A model generated the notes under the pieces. The model saw only the letters and a list, made by a program, of their open reading frames with translations, had not been told where the DNA came from and did not search any database. From Porphyromonadaceae bacterium UBA3327 (GTDB lineage Bacteria; Bacteroidota; Bacteroidia; Bacteroidales; Muribaculaceae): a DNA stretch of 18,510 bases. The DNA is taken from contig DERZ01000025.1 of assembly GCA_002361155.1 (NCBI GenBank), forward strand, positions 5,404 through 23,913, read 5' to 3'. Made by a program: the position numbers and the translations under genes. Below are positions 1 through 8,782 of this stretch, piece by piece (within the stretch, counting starts at the first letter, position 1; each line of letters opens with the position of its first letter).

Positions 1-594
1 ATACATGAAGAACCGCTCGTCAAATAAGCCGGTTTCCCTCAGCGCGCTTACCCGTAACAGCATGAAGCATCCGTGATGATACGGCGCATTCAGAGGTCTG
101 TTCAGATCATAGCTGCGTAATTCGTAGTTGTCAAACCATTTTCGGGCTATTGCGCGGGGAAGGAAACGGTGCAATATCAGGTCGGCAGGAGTGGGAATCC
201 GGTGGCAGACGGGCTGATAACTGCCGTCTCTGTATGTGACGTGGGGAATAAGCTGGCCGGTATCGCTGTGTCTGTCCATATATTCAAGACATTTCTCGAG
301 CTCCTCGGCCGTGAAATATACGTCGGAGTTCAACACGAGATGATAGTCGACATTCTTTCGCAGTGATTCCCTGATGGAGATGTTGTTTCCCGCGCCGTAC
401 CCCACATTTCCATTCGGAATGTAATTGACTGTCGGGTCGTCGAGGCCGCGGCAGAATCGTTCGGTCCGTGGATCGGAAGAATTGTCAATGATATCTATAG
501 CGTCAATGCAGGGACACCCCGACATGGAACCGAGGCAATTGCGAAGTTCTTCATCAGGGGTGTGATATGTTACGATGGAGACTCTTAATGTCAT
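1..594 (-). CDS. Family 2 glycosyltransferase (3' end outside window)
   Basis: I translated the first 198 codons by hand from the ATG at 594; the frame stays open to base 1, so the C-terminus is missing. The protein begins MTLRVSIVTYHTPDEEL, typical of a GT-A fold glycosyltransferase (SIVTYHT beta strand). It continues with an IIDNSSDP segment, an NVGYGAGNN segment, and LNSDVYF near residue 96, the probable DXD-like metal/nucleotide-sugar site. GCFMLLRVSALRETG and FDERFFMY follow at residues 177-198; this block is common in WbbL-like rhamnosyltransferases. The family moves a sugar from a nucleotide donor to a growing surface polysaccharide on the inner membrane. Donor and acceptor cannot be told from sequence. 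It lies 43 bp downstream of the TonB-C gene and is probably co-transcribed with it. Signal peptide and membrane segments are absent from the visible part. Confidence 0.9.
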   Translation of the reverse strand, partial: MTLRVSIVTYHTPDEELRNCLGSMSGCPCIDAIDIIDNSSDPRTERFCRGLDDPTVNYIPNGNVGYGAGNNISIRESLRKNVDYHLVLNSDVYFTAEELEKCLEYMDRHSDTGQLIPHVTYRDGSYQPVCHRIPTPADLILHRFLPRAIARKWFDNYELRSYDLNRPLNAPYHHGCFMLLRVSALRETGLFDERFFMY

Positions 595-637
595 GGCGAG
601 GTCGTATCCGCCCTTTTCCAGATTTTTATCAGACAGC

Positions 638-1000
638 CTATTGTTCCAGCGTGAACGGGATCGAGATCTCGGCAGTGGAGTCTGTCGGGTTGCCGGCGTC
701 ATCGGTCGAGGGGATCCATTTCGGCATGGTCTTGACCAGACGGATTGACTCCTGCTCAAGGTCCGGATCTACCATGCGCCTGATCTTGATGTTGCCTATT
801 GAACCGTCGGCTTTCACCGTGAATATCACAGTCACAACGCCTTCAACTCCGTTCTCCCTGGCCATTTCCGGATATTTCAGATTTTTTACAATATACTCCG
901 TGAGAGCCTTCTCCCCTCCGGCAAATTCAGCCTTTGTGGCAGCCGAGGCCGCGAAAGATATTGTCGCGGCCATAATGATGGCCAATATCGCTTTTTTCAT
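638..1000 (-). CDS. Short exported TonB C-terminal-domain protein
   Basis: A 120-residue protein. Residues 1-21 (MKKAILAIIMAATISFAASA) form a signal peptide with an ASA-A cleavage site, or less likely a membrane anchor. Residues about 27-118 match the TonB C-terminal fold: LTEYIVKNLKYPEMARENG, then GVVTVIFTVKADGSI, then VKTMPKWIPS and a final ISIPFTL strand. In TonB this domain touches the TonB box of outer-membrane receptors and passes on proton-motive energy. Here the proline-rich spacer is missing and the N-terminus looks cleavable, so a classical ExbB/ExbD-coupled role is doubtful. It could be a periplasmic accessory or interaction domain. It sits 37 bp after the phosphatase gene and 43 bp before the glycosyltransferase, all on one strand, suggesting an operon. 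The domain call is firm; the role is not. Confidence 0.85.
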   Translation of the reverse strand: MKKAILAIIMAATISFAASAATKAEFAGGEKALTEYIVKNLKYPEMARENGVEGVVTVIFTVKADGSIGNIKIRRMVDPDLEQESIRLVKTMPKWIPSTDDAGNPTDSTAEISIPFTLEQ

Positions 1001-1037
1001 ATCATTAATATTATTTCATACTTTAGCAGTTCCAGTT

Positions 1038-1607
1038 TCAAAAAGTGGACTTCGCTCTCTGTTCAAGCCGGTCGAGCAGGTCGGAACAACCCTCCTCGAG
1101 CATGTCGAGAACCAGCTGGAAGCCGGCCGGTCCCTCGTAATAGGGGTCGGGTACGCAGTCCATCGTCGGAAATCCTTCCGTAAAGAAGTCGCACATCCTG
1201 ACTATCTTTGCCTCATCCTCGACTGTCGGAGCCGCCGAACGGAGCGAGTCGATGTTACGGTCGTCCATGCCGACAAGCAGGTCGAAATCGTCGAAATCGC
1301 TGTCGCGCACCGTGCGGCTGCGGTGTTCAAGCCTGTACCCGCGCTGCCATGCAGCCTCGCGCATCCGTCGGTCGGGAAGGTCGCCGCGGTGACCTCCGTA
1401 AAAGCCCGCTGAGTCGAATCCGTAATCAGCCAGACCTCTCTCCCGGGCTATCTTTTCAGCGATGCCCTGTGCCGCCGGACTCCTGCAGATATTTCCGAGG
1501 CATACGAAAAGTACACGCGGGGCACGTCCCTCCGCAGCCGCCCGCTCCGCAGCCGAATTTACCTTCCGGCGGCTCTCCTCAACGCTCTCCTGTCTCTCTT
1601 TTTTCAT
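1038..1607 (-). CDS. Low-molecular-weight protein tyrosine phosphatase
   Basis: A 189-residue cytoplasmic phosphatase. The P-loop CLGNICRS gives catalytic Cys36 and Arg42 (CX5R), and DPYY at 154-157 supplies the general acid Asp154. FDSAGF and DLLVGMDDRN are also typical of the family. Members remove phosphate from tyrosine; in polysaccharide loci they often oppose BY-kinases, and the glycosyltransferase downstream fits that idea, but no kinase is visible. The protein is about 30 residues longer than usual because of a charged, probably helical N-terminus (MKKERQESVEESRRKV) before the first strand VLFVCLG. I see no other usable in-frame start close to the core, and a -7-like box at 1628-1635 would place the transcript start about 14 bases before this ATG. 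The start is therefore probably real. No Shine-Dalgarno is seen. Confidence 0.93.
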   Translation of the reverse strand: MKKERQESVEESRRKVNSAAERAAAEGRAPRVLFVCLGNICRSPAAQGIAEKIARERGLADYGFDSAGFYGGHRGDLPDRRMREAAWQRGYRLEHRSRTVRDSDFDDFDLLVGMDDRNIDSLRSAAPTVEDEAKIVRMCDFFTEGFPTMDCVPDPYYEGPAGFQLVLDMLEEGCSDLLDRLEQRAKSTF

Positions 1608-1627
1608 CCAAATATTCCAATTTTCTA

Positions 1628-1635
1628 CAAATTTA
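1628..1635 (-). promoter_or_regulatory. Probable -7 box for the phosphatase operon
   Basis: Minus-strand TAAATTTG matches the Bacteroidetes -7 consensus TAnnTTTG. The predicted transcript start is near 1621, giving a leader of about 14 nt to the ATG at 1607. No TTTG lies at the expected -33 distance, so this rests on one element plus position. Confidence 0.45.
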
Positions 1636-1689
1636 GTAAATTTCAGTTGATTTAAGCCATTTTTATCCCCTTTTTCAAATCCAATTTAT

Positions 1690-1697
1690 TAATTTTG
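1690..1697 (+). promoter_or_regulatory. Probable -7 box for lysS-gpsA
   Basis: TAATTTTG matches TAnnTTTG exactly and lies 77 bp before the lysS ATG, predicting a start near 1704 and a leader of about 70 nt. The leader can form a small hairpin: TCGCGC at 1724-1729 pairs with GCGCGA at 1735-1740. A purine-rich AAGGAAAG at 1757-1764 is a plausible ribosome-binding site 9 nt before the ATG. The -33 element is not clear. Confidence 0.5.
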
Positions 1698-1773
1698 CAT
1701 TGGAAGTTGCTTAAACTGACTTTTCGCGCGGCATGCGCGACACGGACTTGTATTTTAAGGAAAGAATCATATA

Positions 1774-3330
1774 ATGGCAAATCACGAACTAAGCGAACAG
1801 GAGATAGTGCGGCGCAACAGCATGAACGCACTCCGCGAGCGGGGAATCGAACCCTACCCTGCGGCCGAATATGAAGTGACGGGACATACCCGCGAGATCA
1901 AGGAAAATTTCAAGGATGGAGAGGAGCCCGTCCGCGAGGTTGCGGTGGCCGGCCGCGTCATGAGCCGCCGCATCATGGGTAAGGCTTCTTTCATGGAGCT
2001 GCAGGATGCCGACGGGAGGATCCAGGTTTACGTCTCCCGCGATGACCTCTGTCCGGGCGAAGACAAGGACATGTACAATGTGGTGTTCAAAAAACTGCTT
2101 GATATCGGCGATTTCATCGGTGTGCGTGGTTACGTGTTCCGTACACAGATGGGAGAAATCTCCATCCACGCCCAGGAAATAACGGTGCTTTCCAAGAGTC
2201 TGCGTCCTCTCCCCGTGGTGAAGATGAAGGACGGCAAGGCTTACGACGCGTTCACAGATCCGGAGATGCGTTATCGTCAGCGCTATGTCGACCTTGTGGT
2301 CAATCCCGGCGTTAAGGATATTTTCCTGAAGCGCACGCGCATGTTCAACTCCATGCGTGAGTTCTTCAACTCCCATGGATACATCGAGGTGGAGACCCCG
2401 ATTCTCCAGTCGATTCCCGGCGGAGCGTCGGCGCGCCCTTTCATCACCCACCACAACGCGCTCGACATTCCCCTCTATCTGCGTATAGCCGATGAACTTT
2501 ACCTCAAGCGTCTGATAGTCGGAGGCTTCGAGGGCGTATATGAGTTCTCGAAGAATTTCCGCAACGAGGGAATGGACCGCACCCATAATCCCGAATTCAC
2601 CTGCATGGAGATTTATGTGTCATACAAGGACTACAACTGGATGATGCGCTTCACCGAGCGGATGCTTGAGAAGATCGCCATGGATGTAAACGGTTCCACC
2701 AAGGTGATGGTCGGGGACAACGAGATAGATTTCAAGGCTCCGTATCGCAGGGTGACCATGACAGAGGCAATCCTCGAGAAAACAGGATTCGATATCACCG
2801 GCAAGAGCGAGGAGGAACTCCGCGAGTTCTGCCGGGGAAACGGAATAGAGACCGATCCCTCCATGGGTAAGGGAAAACTCATCGACGAGATTTTCGGCGA
2901 GAAATGCGAAGGGACTTTCATCCAGCCGACATTCATTACCGATTATCCTGTCGAGATGTCCCCCCTCACCAAACGCCACCGCGATAATCCGGCGCTTACC
3001 GAGCGTTTCGAACTTATGGTCAACGGCAAGGAGCTGGCCAATGCATATTCGGAGCTCAATGACCCCATTGACCAGTATGACCGTTTTGCGGAACAGATGC
3101 GTCTTGCCGACAAAGGTGATGACGAGGCCATGATCATCGACGCCGACTTCATCCGCGCTCTCGAGTACGGGATGCCTCCCACGTCGGGCATGGGTATCGG
3201 CATGGACCGTCTCGCGATGCTGCTCACCGGACAGACAGCCATTCAGGAGGTGCTTCTTTTCCCGCAGATGCGTCCGGAAAAGCCGCGCCGTCAGGAGGAG
3301 GATCAGGACGGAACCAATACGGAGGAATGA
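1774..3330 (+). CDS. lysS: Lysyl-tRNA synthetase (class II), short C-terminus
   Basis: Charges tRNA-Lys with lysine using ATP in the cytoplasm. The 518-residue protein has an N-terminal OB-fold anticodon-binding domain ([20 protein letters not shown], then [13 protein letters not shown], about residues 48-90). The class II catalytic core follows: motif 1 around [14 protein letters not shown], motif 2 [14 protein letters not shown] at 262-275, and motif 3 [15 protein letters not shown] at 472-486. The core closely resembles Bacteroides LysRS as I remember it. Those proteins continue about 60 residues past [10 protein letters not shown], whereas this one ends soon after in a charged tail ([14 protein letters not shown]). 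The start is ATG 1774, preceded by AAGGAAAG. The stop overlaps the gpsA start (ATGA), so the two are translationally coupled. Confidence 0.98.
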   Translation: MANHELSEQEIVRRNSMNALRERGIEPYPAAEYEVTGHTREIKENFKDGEEPVREVAVAGRVMSRRIMGKASFMELQDADGRIQVYVSRDDLCPGEDKDMYNVVFKKLLDIGDFIGVRGYVFRTQMGEISIHAQEITVLSKSLRPLPVVKMKDGKAYDAFTDPEMRYRQRYVDLVVNPGVKDIFLKRTRMFNSMREFFNSHGYIEVETPILQSIPGGASARPFITHHNALDIPLYLRIADELYLKRLIVGGFEGVYEFSKNFRNEGMDRTHNPEFTCMEIYVSYKDYNWMMRFTERMLEKIAMDVNGSTKVMVGDNEIDFKAPYRRVTMTEAILEKTGFDITGKSEEELREFCRGNGIETDPSMGKGKLIDEIFGEKCEGTFIQPTFITDYPVEMSPLTKRHRDNPALTERFELMVNGKELANAYSELNDPIDQYDRFAEQMRLADKGDDEAMIIDADFIRALEYGMPPTSGMGIGMDRLAMLLTGQTAIQEVLLFPQMRPEKPRRQEEDQDGTNTEE

Positions 3331-4331
3331 TGGATTGTCTCGGAAGAATCGCGGTCATAGGCAGCGGAAGCTGGGCCACGGCTCTGGCCAAGCTTCTGCT
3401 TAAAAACTGCGACCGGATAGTGTGGCATGTACATCGTGAGGACCAGATCGCGGAATTTAAAAGATGTGGCCGGAACCCCGTATATCTCAGCGATATCCCG
3501 CTGGATGTGAGCCGAATCGATTTTACTGCGGATATCAGTGAGGCCTGTTCTATGGCCGATACCCTGCTGGTGGTGGTGCCTTCGCCTTTCCTTACGGCGA
3601 CATTTGAGGGCCTGAATGTCGACATCTCAGGTCTCAACGTGGTCTCCGCCGTGAAGGGAATAGTGCCGCACTCCAACATGATCGTGACCGACTATTTCGA
3701 GCGCAGGTTCGGTGTCGGTCGCGACAATGTGCTGGCCGTAGGCGGTCCCTGTCATGCGGAGGAGGTGGCTCTCGAGCGTCTCAGCTACCTTACCATAGGA
3801 TGCCGCGACACCGCCAAAAGCGAGGCGTTCTGCCGCCGGATCGACAGCCCTGCCATGAAGACTGTCGTCTCTCCCGACGTGGAAGGCATTGAATACGCCG
3901 CCGTGCTGAAAAATGTCTACGCCATCGCCGCCGGAATGATCAGCGGGATGAGGAGCGGTGATAATTTCAAGGCAATGATGGTTTCCAATGCCATCCGCGA
4001 GATGGAGCGTTTCGTCGGCGCGATGGCTCCGTTGGAGAGCCGCGACATCGACCGCTCGGCATATCTGGGAGATCTCCTTGTGACCGCTTACAGCCGATTC
4101 TCACGCAATCATAATTTCGGGGCCATGATAGGGAAGGGATATTCGGTGAAGGCGGCTAAGATGGAAATGGAGATGGTTGCGGAAGGCTACTACGGTGCGG
4201 AGTCAATCACCCGCATCAACAATGCCGGACCCAAAGCCGACATGCCCATCCTCCGGTGCGTGTATTCAATCCTGTACGAAGGCGCGAATCCACGCAACGC
4301 GTTCAAGGCCGTAGCCGACACGTTCAGTTGA
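3327..4331 (+). CDS. gpsA: NAD(P)-dependent glycerol-3-phosphate dehydrogenase
   Basis: Reduces dihydroxyacetone phosphate to sn-glycerol-3-phosphate, the backbone for membrane phospholipids; cytoplasmic. The 334-residue length is normal. The Rossmann nucleotide-binding motif [10 protein letters not shown] is at 11-20. Lys110 lies in [17 protein letters not shown] at 139-148 corresponds to the usual GPSHAEE segment. [14 protein letters not shown] carries the catalytic lysine (Lys195), and [18 protein letters not shown] at 248-265 is the GpsA C-terminal signature. The sequence begins ATGATG at 3327/3330, so either Met may be the true start. GGAGGA at 3321-3326 is a strong Shine-Dalgarno, unusual for this group, embedded in the last codons of lysS. 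The stop is followed by a hairpin at 4344-4370. Confidence 0.97.
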   Translation: MMDCLGRIAVIGSGSWATALAKLLLKNCDRIVWHVHREDQIAEFKRCGRNPVYLSDIPLDVSRIDFTADISEACSMADTLLVVVPSPFLTATFEGLNVDISGLNVVSAVKGIVPHSNMIVTDYFERRFGVGRDNVLAVGGPCHAEEVALERLSYLTIGCRDTAKSEAFCRRIDSPAMKTVVSPDVEGIEYAAVLKNVYAIAAGMISGMRSGDNFKAMMVSNAIREMERFVGAMAPLESRDIDRSAYLGDLLVTAYSRFSRNHNFGAMIGKGYSVKAAKMEMEMVAEGYYGAESITRINNAGPKADMPILRCVYSILYEGANPRNAFKAVADTFS

Positions 4332-4343
4332 ACATGCCGGAAA

Positions 4344-4370
4344 TTCCGGAGCGTGCCGGCAGCTCCGGAA
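4344..4370 (+). terminator. Hairpin after gpsA (possible terminator)
   Basis: TTCCGGAGC at 4344-4352 pairs perfectly with GCTCCGGAA at 4362-4370. The 9-nt loop contains the self-complementary TGCCGGCA. It starts 12 bp after the gpsA stop and is followed by A's, not T's, so it may protect the 3' end or act only weakly as a terminator. Confidence 0.45.
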
Positions 4371-4424
4371 AAAACCGCACTTGCGGAAAATACGTTATAA
4401 CTAAGGTATGATTACATACCCGTG

Positions 4425-4480
4425 GCAGTACCCGCGATATTTAAGCAGTACCCGATATTTAGGCAATACCCAATATTTTT
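4425..4480 (+). repeat. Three degenerate 18-20 bp tandem repeats before pgi
   Basis: Units are GCAGTACCCGCGATATTTAA (4425-4444), GCAGTACCCGATATTTAG (4445-4462) and GCAATACCCAATATTTTT (4463-4480). A fourth TACCC occurs at 4417-4421, inside the right arm and flank of a small inverted repeat (GGTATG 4405-4410, CATACC 4415-4420). The array ends 6 bp before the pgi ATG. Units 1 and 2 end in degenerate copies of the -7 box, and unit 3 with the next base gives a perfect one. Confidence 0.85.
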
Positions 4481-4481
4481 G
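4474..4481 (+). promoter_or_regulatory. Candidate -7 box at the pgi start codon
   Basis: TATTTTTG fits TAnnTTTG but ends only 5 bp before the pgi ATG. Transcription would then start at or within a base or two of the start codon, giving a leaderless or nearly leaderless mRNA. No -33 TTTG is visible at the normal distance. It could be a chance product of the repeat array. Confidence 0.35.
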
Positions 4482-4486
4482 ACAAT

Positions 4487-5797
4487 ATGAAAGCAATTCA
4501 GTTAGATCTCACCCACGCGCTTTTCTTCGCGGAGAAACAGTACGCCAGCCTCGGCGACTGCGCGCGGCAGGCAATCACTACCCTCGAGGAGCGTACCGGG
4601 GCAGGCAACGACTTCCTCGGCTGGCTCGACCTTCCGGAACACACCCCGGCCGAACTGATCGACCGTATCAACGCCACAGCCGCCCGCCTCCGTGAAAAAT
4701 GCGACTATGTGGTTTGCATAGGCATAGGCGGAAGCTATCTCGGTGCCAAAGCCGTCAACAGCGCTCTGGCTGACAATTTCGAATACTATTACGCGCCAAA
4801 TCCCGGCAACCCCAAGGTTGTCTATGCCGGTCAGAACATCGGTGAGGATTACATAGCCGATCTCGAGCGTCTCCTCTCCGGCAAACGCTTCGGTATCATT
4901 GTAATCTCCAAGTCAGGTACGACTACCGAACCGGCCATATCCTTCCGTATCTTCAAGGAGATGCTCGAGAAGCAGGCTGGTGTCGAGGCCGCCCGCGAAC
5001 TCATCGTGGCAATTACCGACGAGAAGAAGGGAGCTCTCCGTACTCTTGCCGACCGTCAGGGCTACGAGACGTATGTGATTCCCGATAATGTCGGAGGTCG
5101 CTTCTCCGTCCTCACTCCCGTGGGGCTGCTGCCGATCGCGGTAGCCGGCCATGACATAGGCAAGTTGCTCGCGGGGGCCGCCGAAATGGCGAAATCTACC
5201 CTCCGTCCCGCCGCCCAGAACATTGCGGAGGAATATGCGCGCATGCGCAACGCATTGTATCAGAGTGGTAAAAAGATCGAGATAATGGTCAACTTCGATC
5301 CTCGTCTCCACTTCTTCAGCGAGTGGTGGAAACAGCTTTATGGCGAAAGTGAGGGCAAGGACGGCAAGGGCATATTTCCCGCTTCGGTCGACTTCACCAC
5401 GGATCTCCATTCAATGGGTCAGTGGATTCAGGATGGAGAGCGCACCATATTCGAGACTGTGCTTTCCGTGGCAAAACCCGCGGTGGAGCGCCGTATTCCG
5501 GAGGACAAGGATAACCTCGACGGCATCAACTATATAGCGGGGAAGCGCATCGACGAAGTCAACAGGATGGCCGAACTCGGCACTCAGATGGCCCATGTGG
5601 AAGGGGGAGTGCCCAATATCCGTATCGAGCTTGACCGTCTTGATGAATATACGCTCGGGCAGCTCATCTTCTTCTTCGAGAAGGCCTGTGGCATAAGCGG
5701 CTATATGCTCGGCGTAAATCCTTTCAATCAGCCCGGAGTGGAAGCTTATAAGAAGAACATGTTCAGACTCCTCAAGAAACCGGGTTATACCGAGTGA
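4487..5797 (+). CDS. pgi: Glucose-6-phosphate isomerase
   Basis: Interconverts glucose-6-phosphate and fructose-6-phosphate in the cytoplasm, linking glycolysis, gluconeogenesis and hexose supply for cell-surface sugars. At 436 residues it belongs to the short form common in Bacteroidetes and Firmicutes. Motifs seen: GIGGSYLG at 79-86; the SIS-domain phosphate loop [10 protein letters not shown] at 141-150; [14 protein letters not shown] at 203-216 (family signature); [13 protein letters not shown] at 283-295 with the catalytic glutamate; [14 protein letters not shown]; and VEAYKKNM near the C-terminus with the conserved lysine. ATG 4487 gives an N-terminus ([14 protein letters not shown]) that lines up with Bacteroides PGI from memory. 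There is no Shine-Dalgarno. A repeat array lies directly upstream and a strong terminator downstream. Confidence 0.98.
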   Translation: MKAIQLDLTHALFFAEKQYASLGDCARQAITTLEERTGAGNDFLGWLDLPEHTPAELIDRINATAARLREKCDYVVCIGIGGSYLGAKAVNSALADNFEYYYAPNPGNPKVVYAGQNIGEDYIADLERLLSGKRFGIIVISKSGTTTEPAISFRIFKEMLEKQAGVEAARELIVAITDEKKGALRTLADRQGYETYVIPDNVGGRFSVLTPVGLLPIAVAGHDIGKLLAGAAEMAKSTLRPAAQNIAEEYARMRNALYQSGKKIEIMVNFDPRLHFFSEWWKQLYGESEGKDGKGIFPASVDFTTDLHSMGQWIQDGERTIFETVLSVAKPAVERRIPEDKDNLDGINYIAGKRIDEVNRMAELGTQMAHVEGGVPNIRIELDRLDEYTLGQLIFFFEKACGISGYMLGVNPFNQPGVEAYKKNMFRLLKKPGYTE

Positions 5798-5881
5798 GTC
5801 AGGATTGGCGGGTTGATGAAGGAAATGGTACCGACGTTTAGGATTCAAACCTTGCGAAACTCCGCTGATTAATGATATTTA

Positions 5882-5914
5882 ACACGGGTCTGCAATAATT
5901 TTGCAGACCCGTGT
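5882..5914 (+). terminator. Rho-independent terminator after pgi
   Basis: A perfect 14-bp stem: ACACGGGTCTGCAA at 5882-5895 and TTGCAGACCCGTGT at 5901-5914, with a 5-nt loop, followed by GTTAATTTT. It is 85 bp past the pgi stop and separates pgi from recA on the same strand. Confidence 0.82.
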
Positions 5915-6004
5915 GTTAATTTTGCAGTGCGTAACGAGGGAGCCCATCCCTGCGCTCCGATTGCCGGAATGTATCTAAAGCGATATGAAATGACGATTCC
6001 GAAG

Positions 6005-6044
6005 CAATTTGTGGTATATTTGGGCAAATTGTAGTATATTTGTG
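6005..6044 (+). promoter_or_regulatory. Duplicated 20-bp promoter segment of recA
   Basis: Two head-to-tail units, CAATTTGTGGTATATTTGGG (6005-6024) and CAAATTGTAGTATATTTGTG (6025-6044), agree at 17 of 20 positions. Each carries a perfect -7 box TATATTTG (6015-6022 and 6035-6042). A TTTG at 6008-6011 lies 23 bp before the second box, a little longer than the usual spacing of about 19. Predicted starts are near 6029 and 6049, leaving leaders of about 43 and 23 nt. The repeat could also be an operator pair. Confidence 0.6.
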
Positions 6045-6071
6045 GAAATAAATAGAAAATAACCGTATAGA

Positions 6072-7277
<1,206 letters not shown>

Positions 7278-7299
7278 CGCCCGAACCCCGTGTGGAATG

Positions 7300-7348
7300 A
7301 AAACAGAGATCCCTTCGCTCTAATTTTGTGCGAAGGGATCTCTGTTTT
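7300..7348. terminator. Bidirectional terminator between recA and der
   Basis: A perfect 19-bp stem: AAAACAGAGATCCCTTCGC at 7300-7318 and GCGAAGGGATCTCTGTTTT at 7330-7348, with an 11-nt loop. On the plus strand it ends in a T run; on the minus strand the A's at 7300-7303 likewise become a T run. It lies between convergent genes and can end both recA and era-der transcription. Confidence 0.88.
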
Positions 7349-7409
7349 TACGGAGTGGTCTGCTCTCTGTGTATGTATCATGTCCGGGCAGAACCTGATG
7401 TCCTGGCGC

Positions 7410-8726
7410 TTACTTGTCGCGCATGAAGATGGCGATCGGGGTGCCGTGGAAATCCCAGTGTTCCCGGATCTTGTTTTCCAGAAAGCGTCGGTACGGTTCT
7501 TTCACCCATTGAGGCAGATTGCAGAAGAAGATGAATGTCGGGATTATCGAGTCCTTCAGCATCGTTACATATTTTATCTTCACGAACTTACCCTTGTTGC
7601 TCGGCGGCGGAGTGATCTGGGTCTGCTCGAGCATGTAGGTGTTGAGCTGCGATGTCGGTATGGTGCGCCGGCGGTTGTTGTATACTTCTATGGCTGTTTC
7701 CAGAACCTTGTATATGCGCTGTTTGGTGAGGGCTGAGGTGAAGATGATCGGGAAATCGGTAAAGGGGGCGAACTTGGAGCGGATCGCCGCCTCATAGCGC
7801 TTCTGGGCGGTCACCGATTTGTCCTCGACAAGATCCCACTTGTTGACGCACACCACAAGACCCTTGCGGTTGCGCTGTATAAGTCCGAAGATATTGGCGT
7901 CCTGACCCTCTATTCCGCGTGTGGCGTCAATCATCAGGATGCAGACGTCGGAGGCCTCGATCGACCGTATTGACCTTATCACCGAATAGTACTCGATGTC
8001 CTCGTTGACCTTCTGCTTCTTGCGGATGCCTGCCGTGTCGACCAGATAGAAGTCGAATCCGAATTTGTTGTACCGGTGGTAGATGGAGTCGCGGGTGGTG
8101 CCCGCTATGTCGGTCACGATATGGCGTTCTTCGCCGATAAAGGCGTTGATCAGCGAGGATTTCCCCGCATTGGGGCGTCCTACGATCGCGAATTTGGCCA
8201 CATCATCCTCCGGGGCTGAATCATCATCTTTCTGCGGCATGTCCTTTACAACCTCGTCCAGCAGCTCACCAGTCCCGGAGCCGTTTGCCGACGATATGCC
8301 TATCGGGTCGCCGAGACCTAACGAATAGAACTCGACCTCATTGAAGCGTGCGTCTCCCACATCCTCCTTGTTCGCCACGACTATCACGGGCTTTTTCGAC
8401 CGGCGCAGGATCGAGGCGACTTTGTCGTCGAGGTCGGTGACGCCTGTAGTGGCGTCCACCACGAACAGAATCACGTCCGCCTCCTCGATGGCTATCTCCA
8501 CCTGCTTGTTGATTTCCTCCTCGAACACATCGTCCGAATTGACGACCCAGCCTCCGGTATCGACGATCGAGAATTCCTGGCCGTTCCAGTCCACCTTGCC
8601 GTACTGGCGGTCGCGCGTGGTACCGGCCGTGTCGTCGACTATCGCGCGCCTTGTCTGCGTCAAGCGGTTGAACAGCGTGGATTTTCCCACGTTGGGCCGC
8701 CCTACTATAGCTATCAGTTTGCTCAT
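7410..8726 (-). CDS. der: Ribosome assembly GTPase Der (EngA)
   Basis: Essential double GTPase that helps mature the 50S ribosomal subunit. The 438-residue protein has two tandem G domains and a KH-like C-terminal domain (about 350-438). Domain 1: G1 GRPNVGKST at 9-17, G2 TAGTTRD, G3 DTGG, and G4 NKED at 119-122 (NKxD). Domain 2: G1 GRPNAGKSS at 183-191, TAGTTRD, DTAG, NKWD at 295-298 and G5 TSAL. A short acidic linker ([10 protein letters not shown]) joins the two. The C-terminal segment ([22 protein letters not shown]) is characteristic. It lies 56 bp downstream of era, with no clear promoter between, so it is probably expressed with era. It is convergent with recA across a shared terminator. 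Confidence 0.97.
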   Translation of the reverse strand: MSKLIAIVGRPNVGKSTLFNRLTQTRRAIVDDTAGTTRDRQYGKVDWNGQEFSIVDTGGWVVNSDDVFEEEINKQVEIAIEEADVILFVVDATTGVTDLDDKVASILRRSKKPVIVVANKEDVGDARFNEVEFYSLGLGDPIGISSANGSGTGELLDEVVKDMPQKDDDSAPEDDVAKFAIVGRPNAGKSSLINAFIGEERHIVTDIAGTTRDSIYHRYNKFGFDFYLVDTAGIRKKQKVNEDIEYYSVIRSIRSIEASDVCILMIDATRGIEGQDANIFGLIQRNRKGLVVCVNKWDLVEDKSVTAQKRYEAAIRSKFAPFTDFPIIFTSALTKQRIYKVLETAIEVYNNRRRTIPTSQLNTYMLEQTQITPPPSNKGKFVKIKYVTMLKDSIIPTFIFFCNLPQWVKEPYRRFLENKIREHWDFHGTPIAIFMRDK

Positions 8727-8782
8727 TTTATTCTTTTTTGTGTCCCCGTCAATCTCTCTTTTCCCTTGTTTATGTCAGCCTG

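Noticed and set aside
567..1412. A 281-codon plus-strand frame across the phosphatase and TonB-C genes
   Set aside because: It spans two well-supported minus-strand genes and their spacer, and shows no coherent domain.
5896..5924. Two further TAATTTTG matches after pgi (5896-5903 and 5917-5924)
   Set aside because: The first lies in the loop and arm of the pgi terminator and the second in its tail. The recA promoter repeats much closer to the gene are better candidates.
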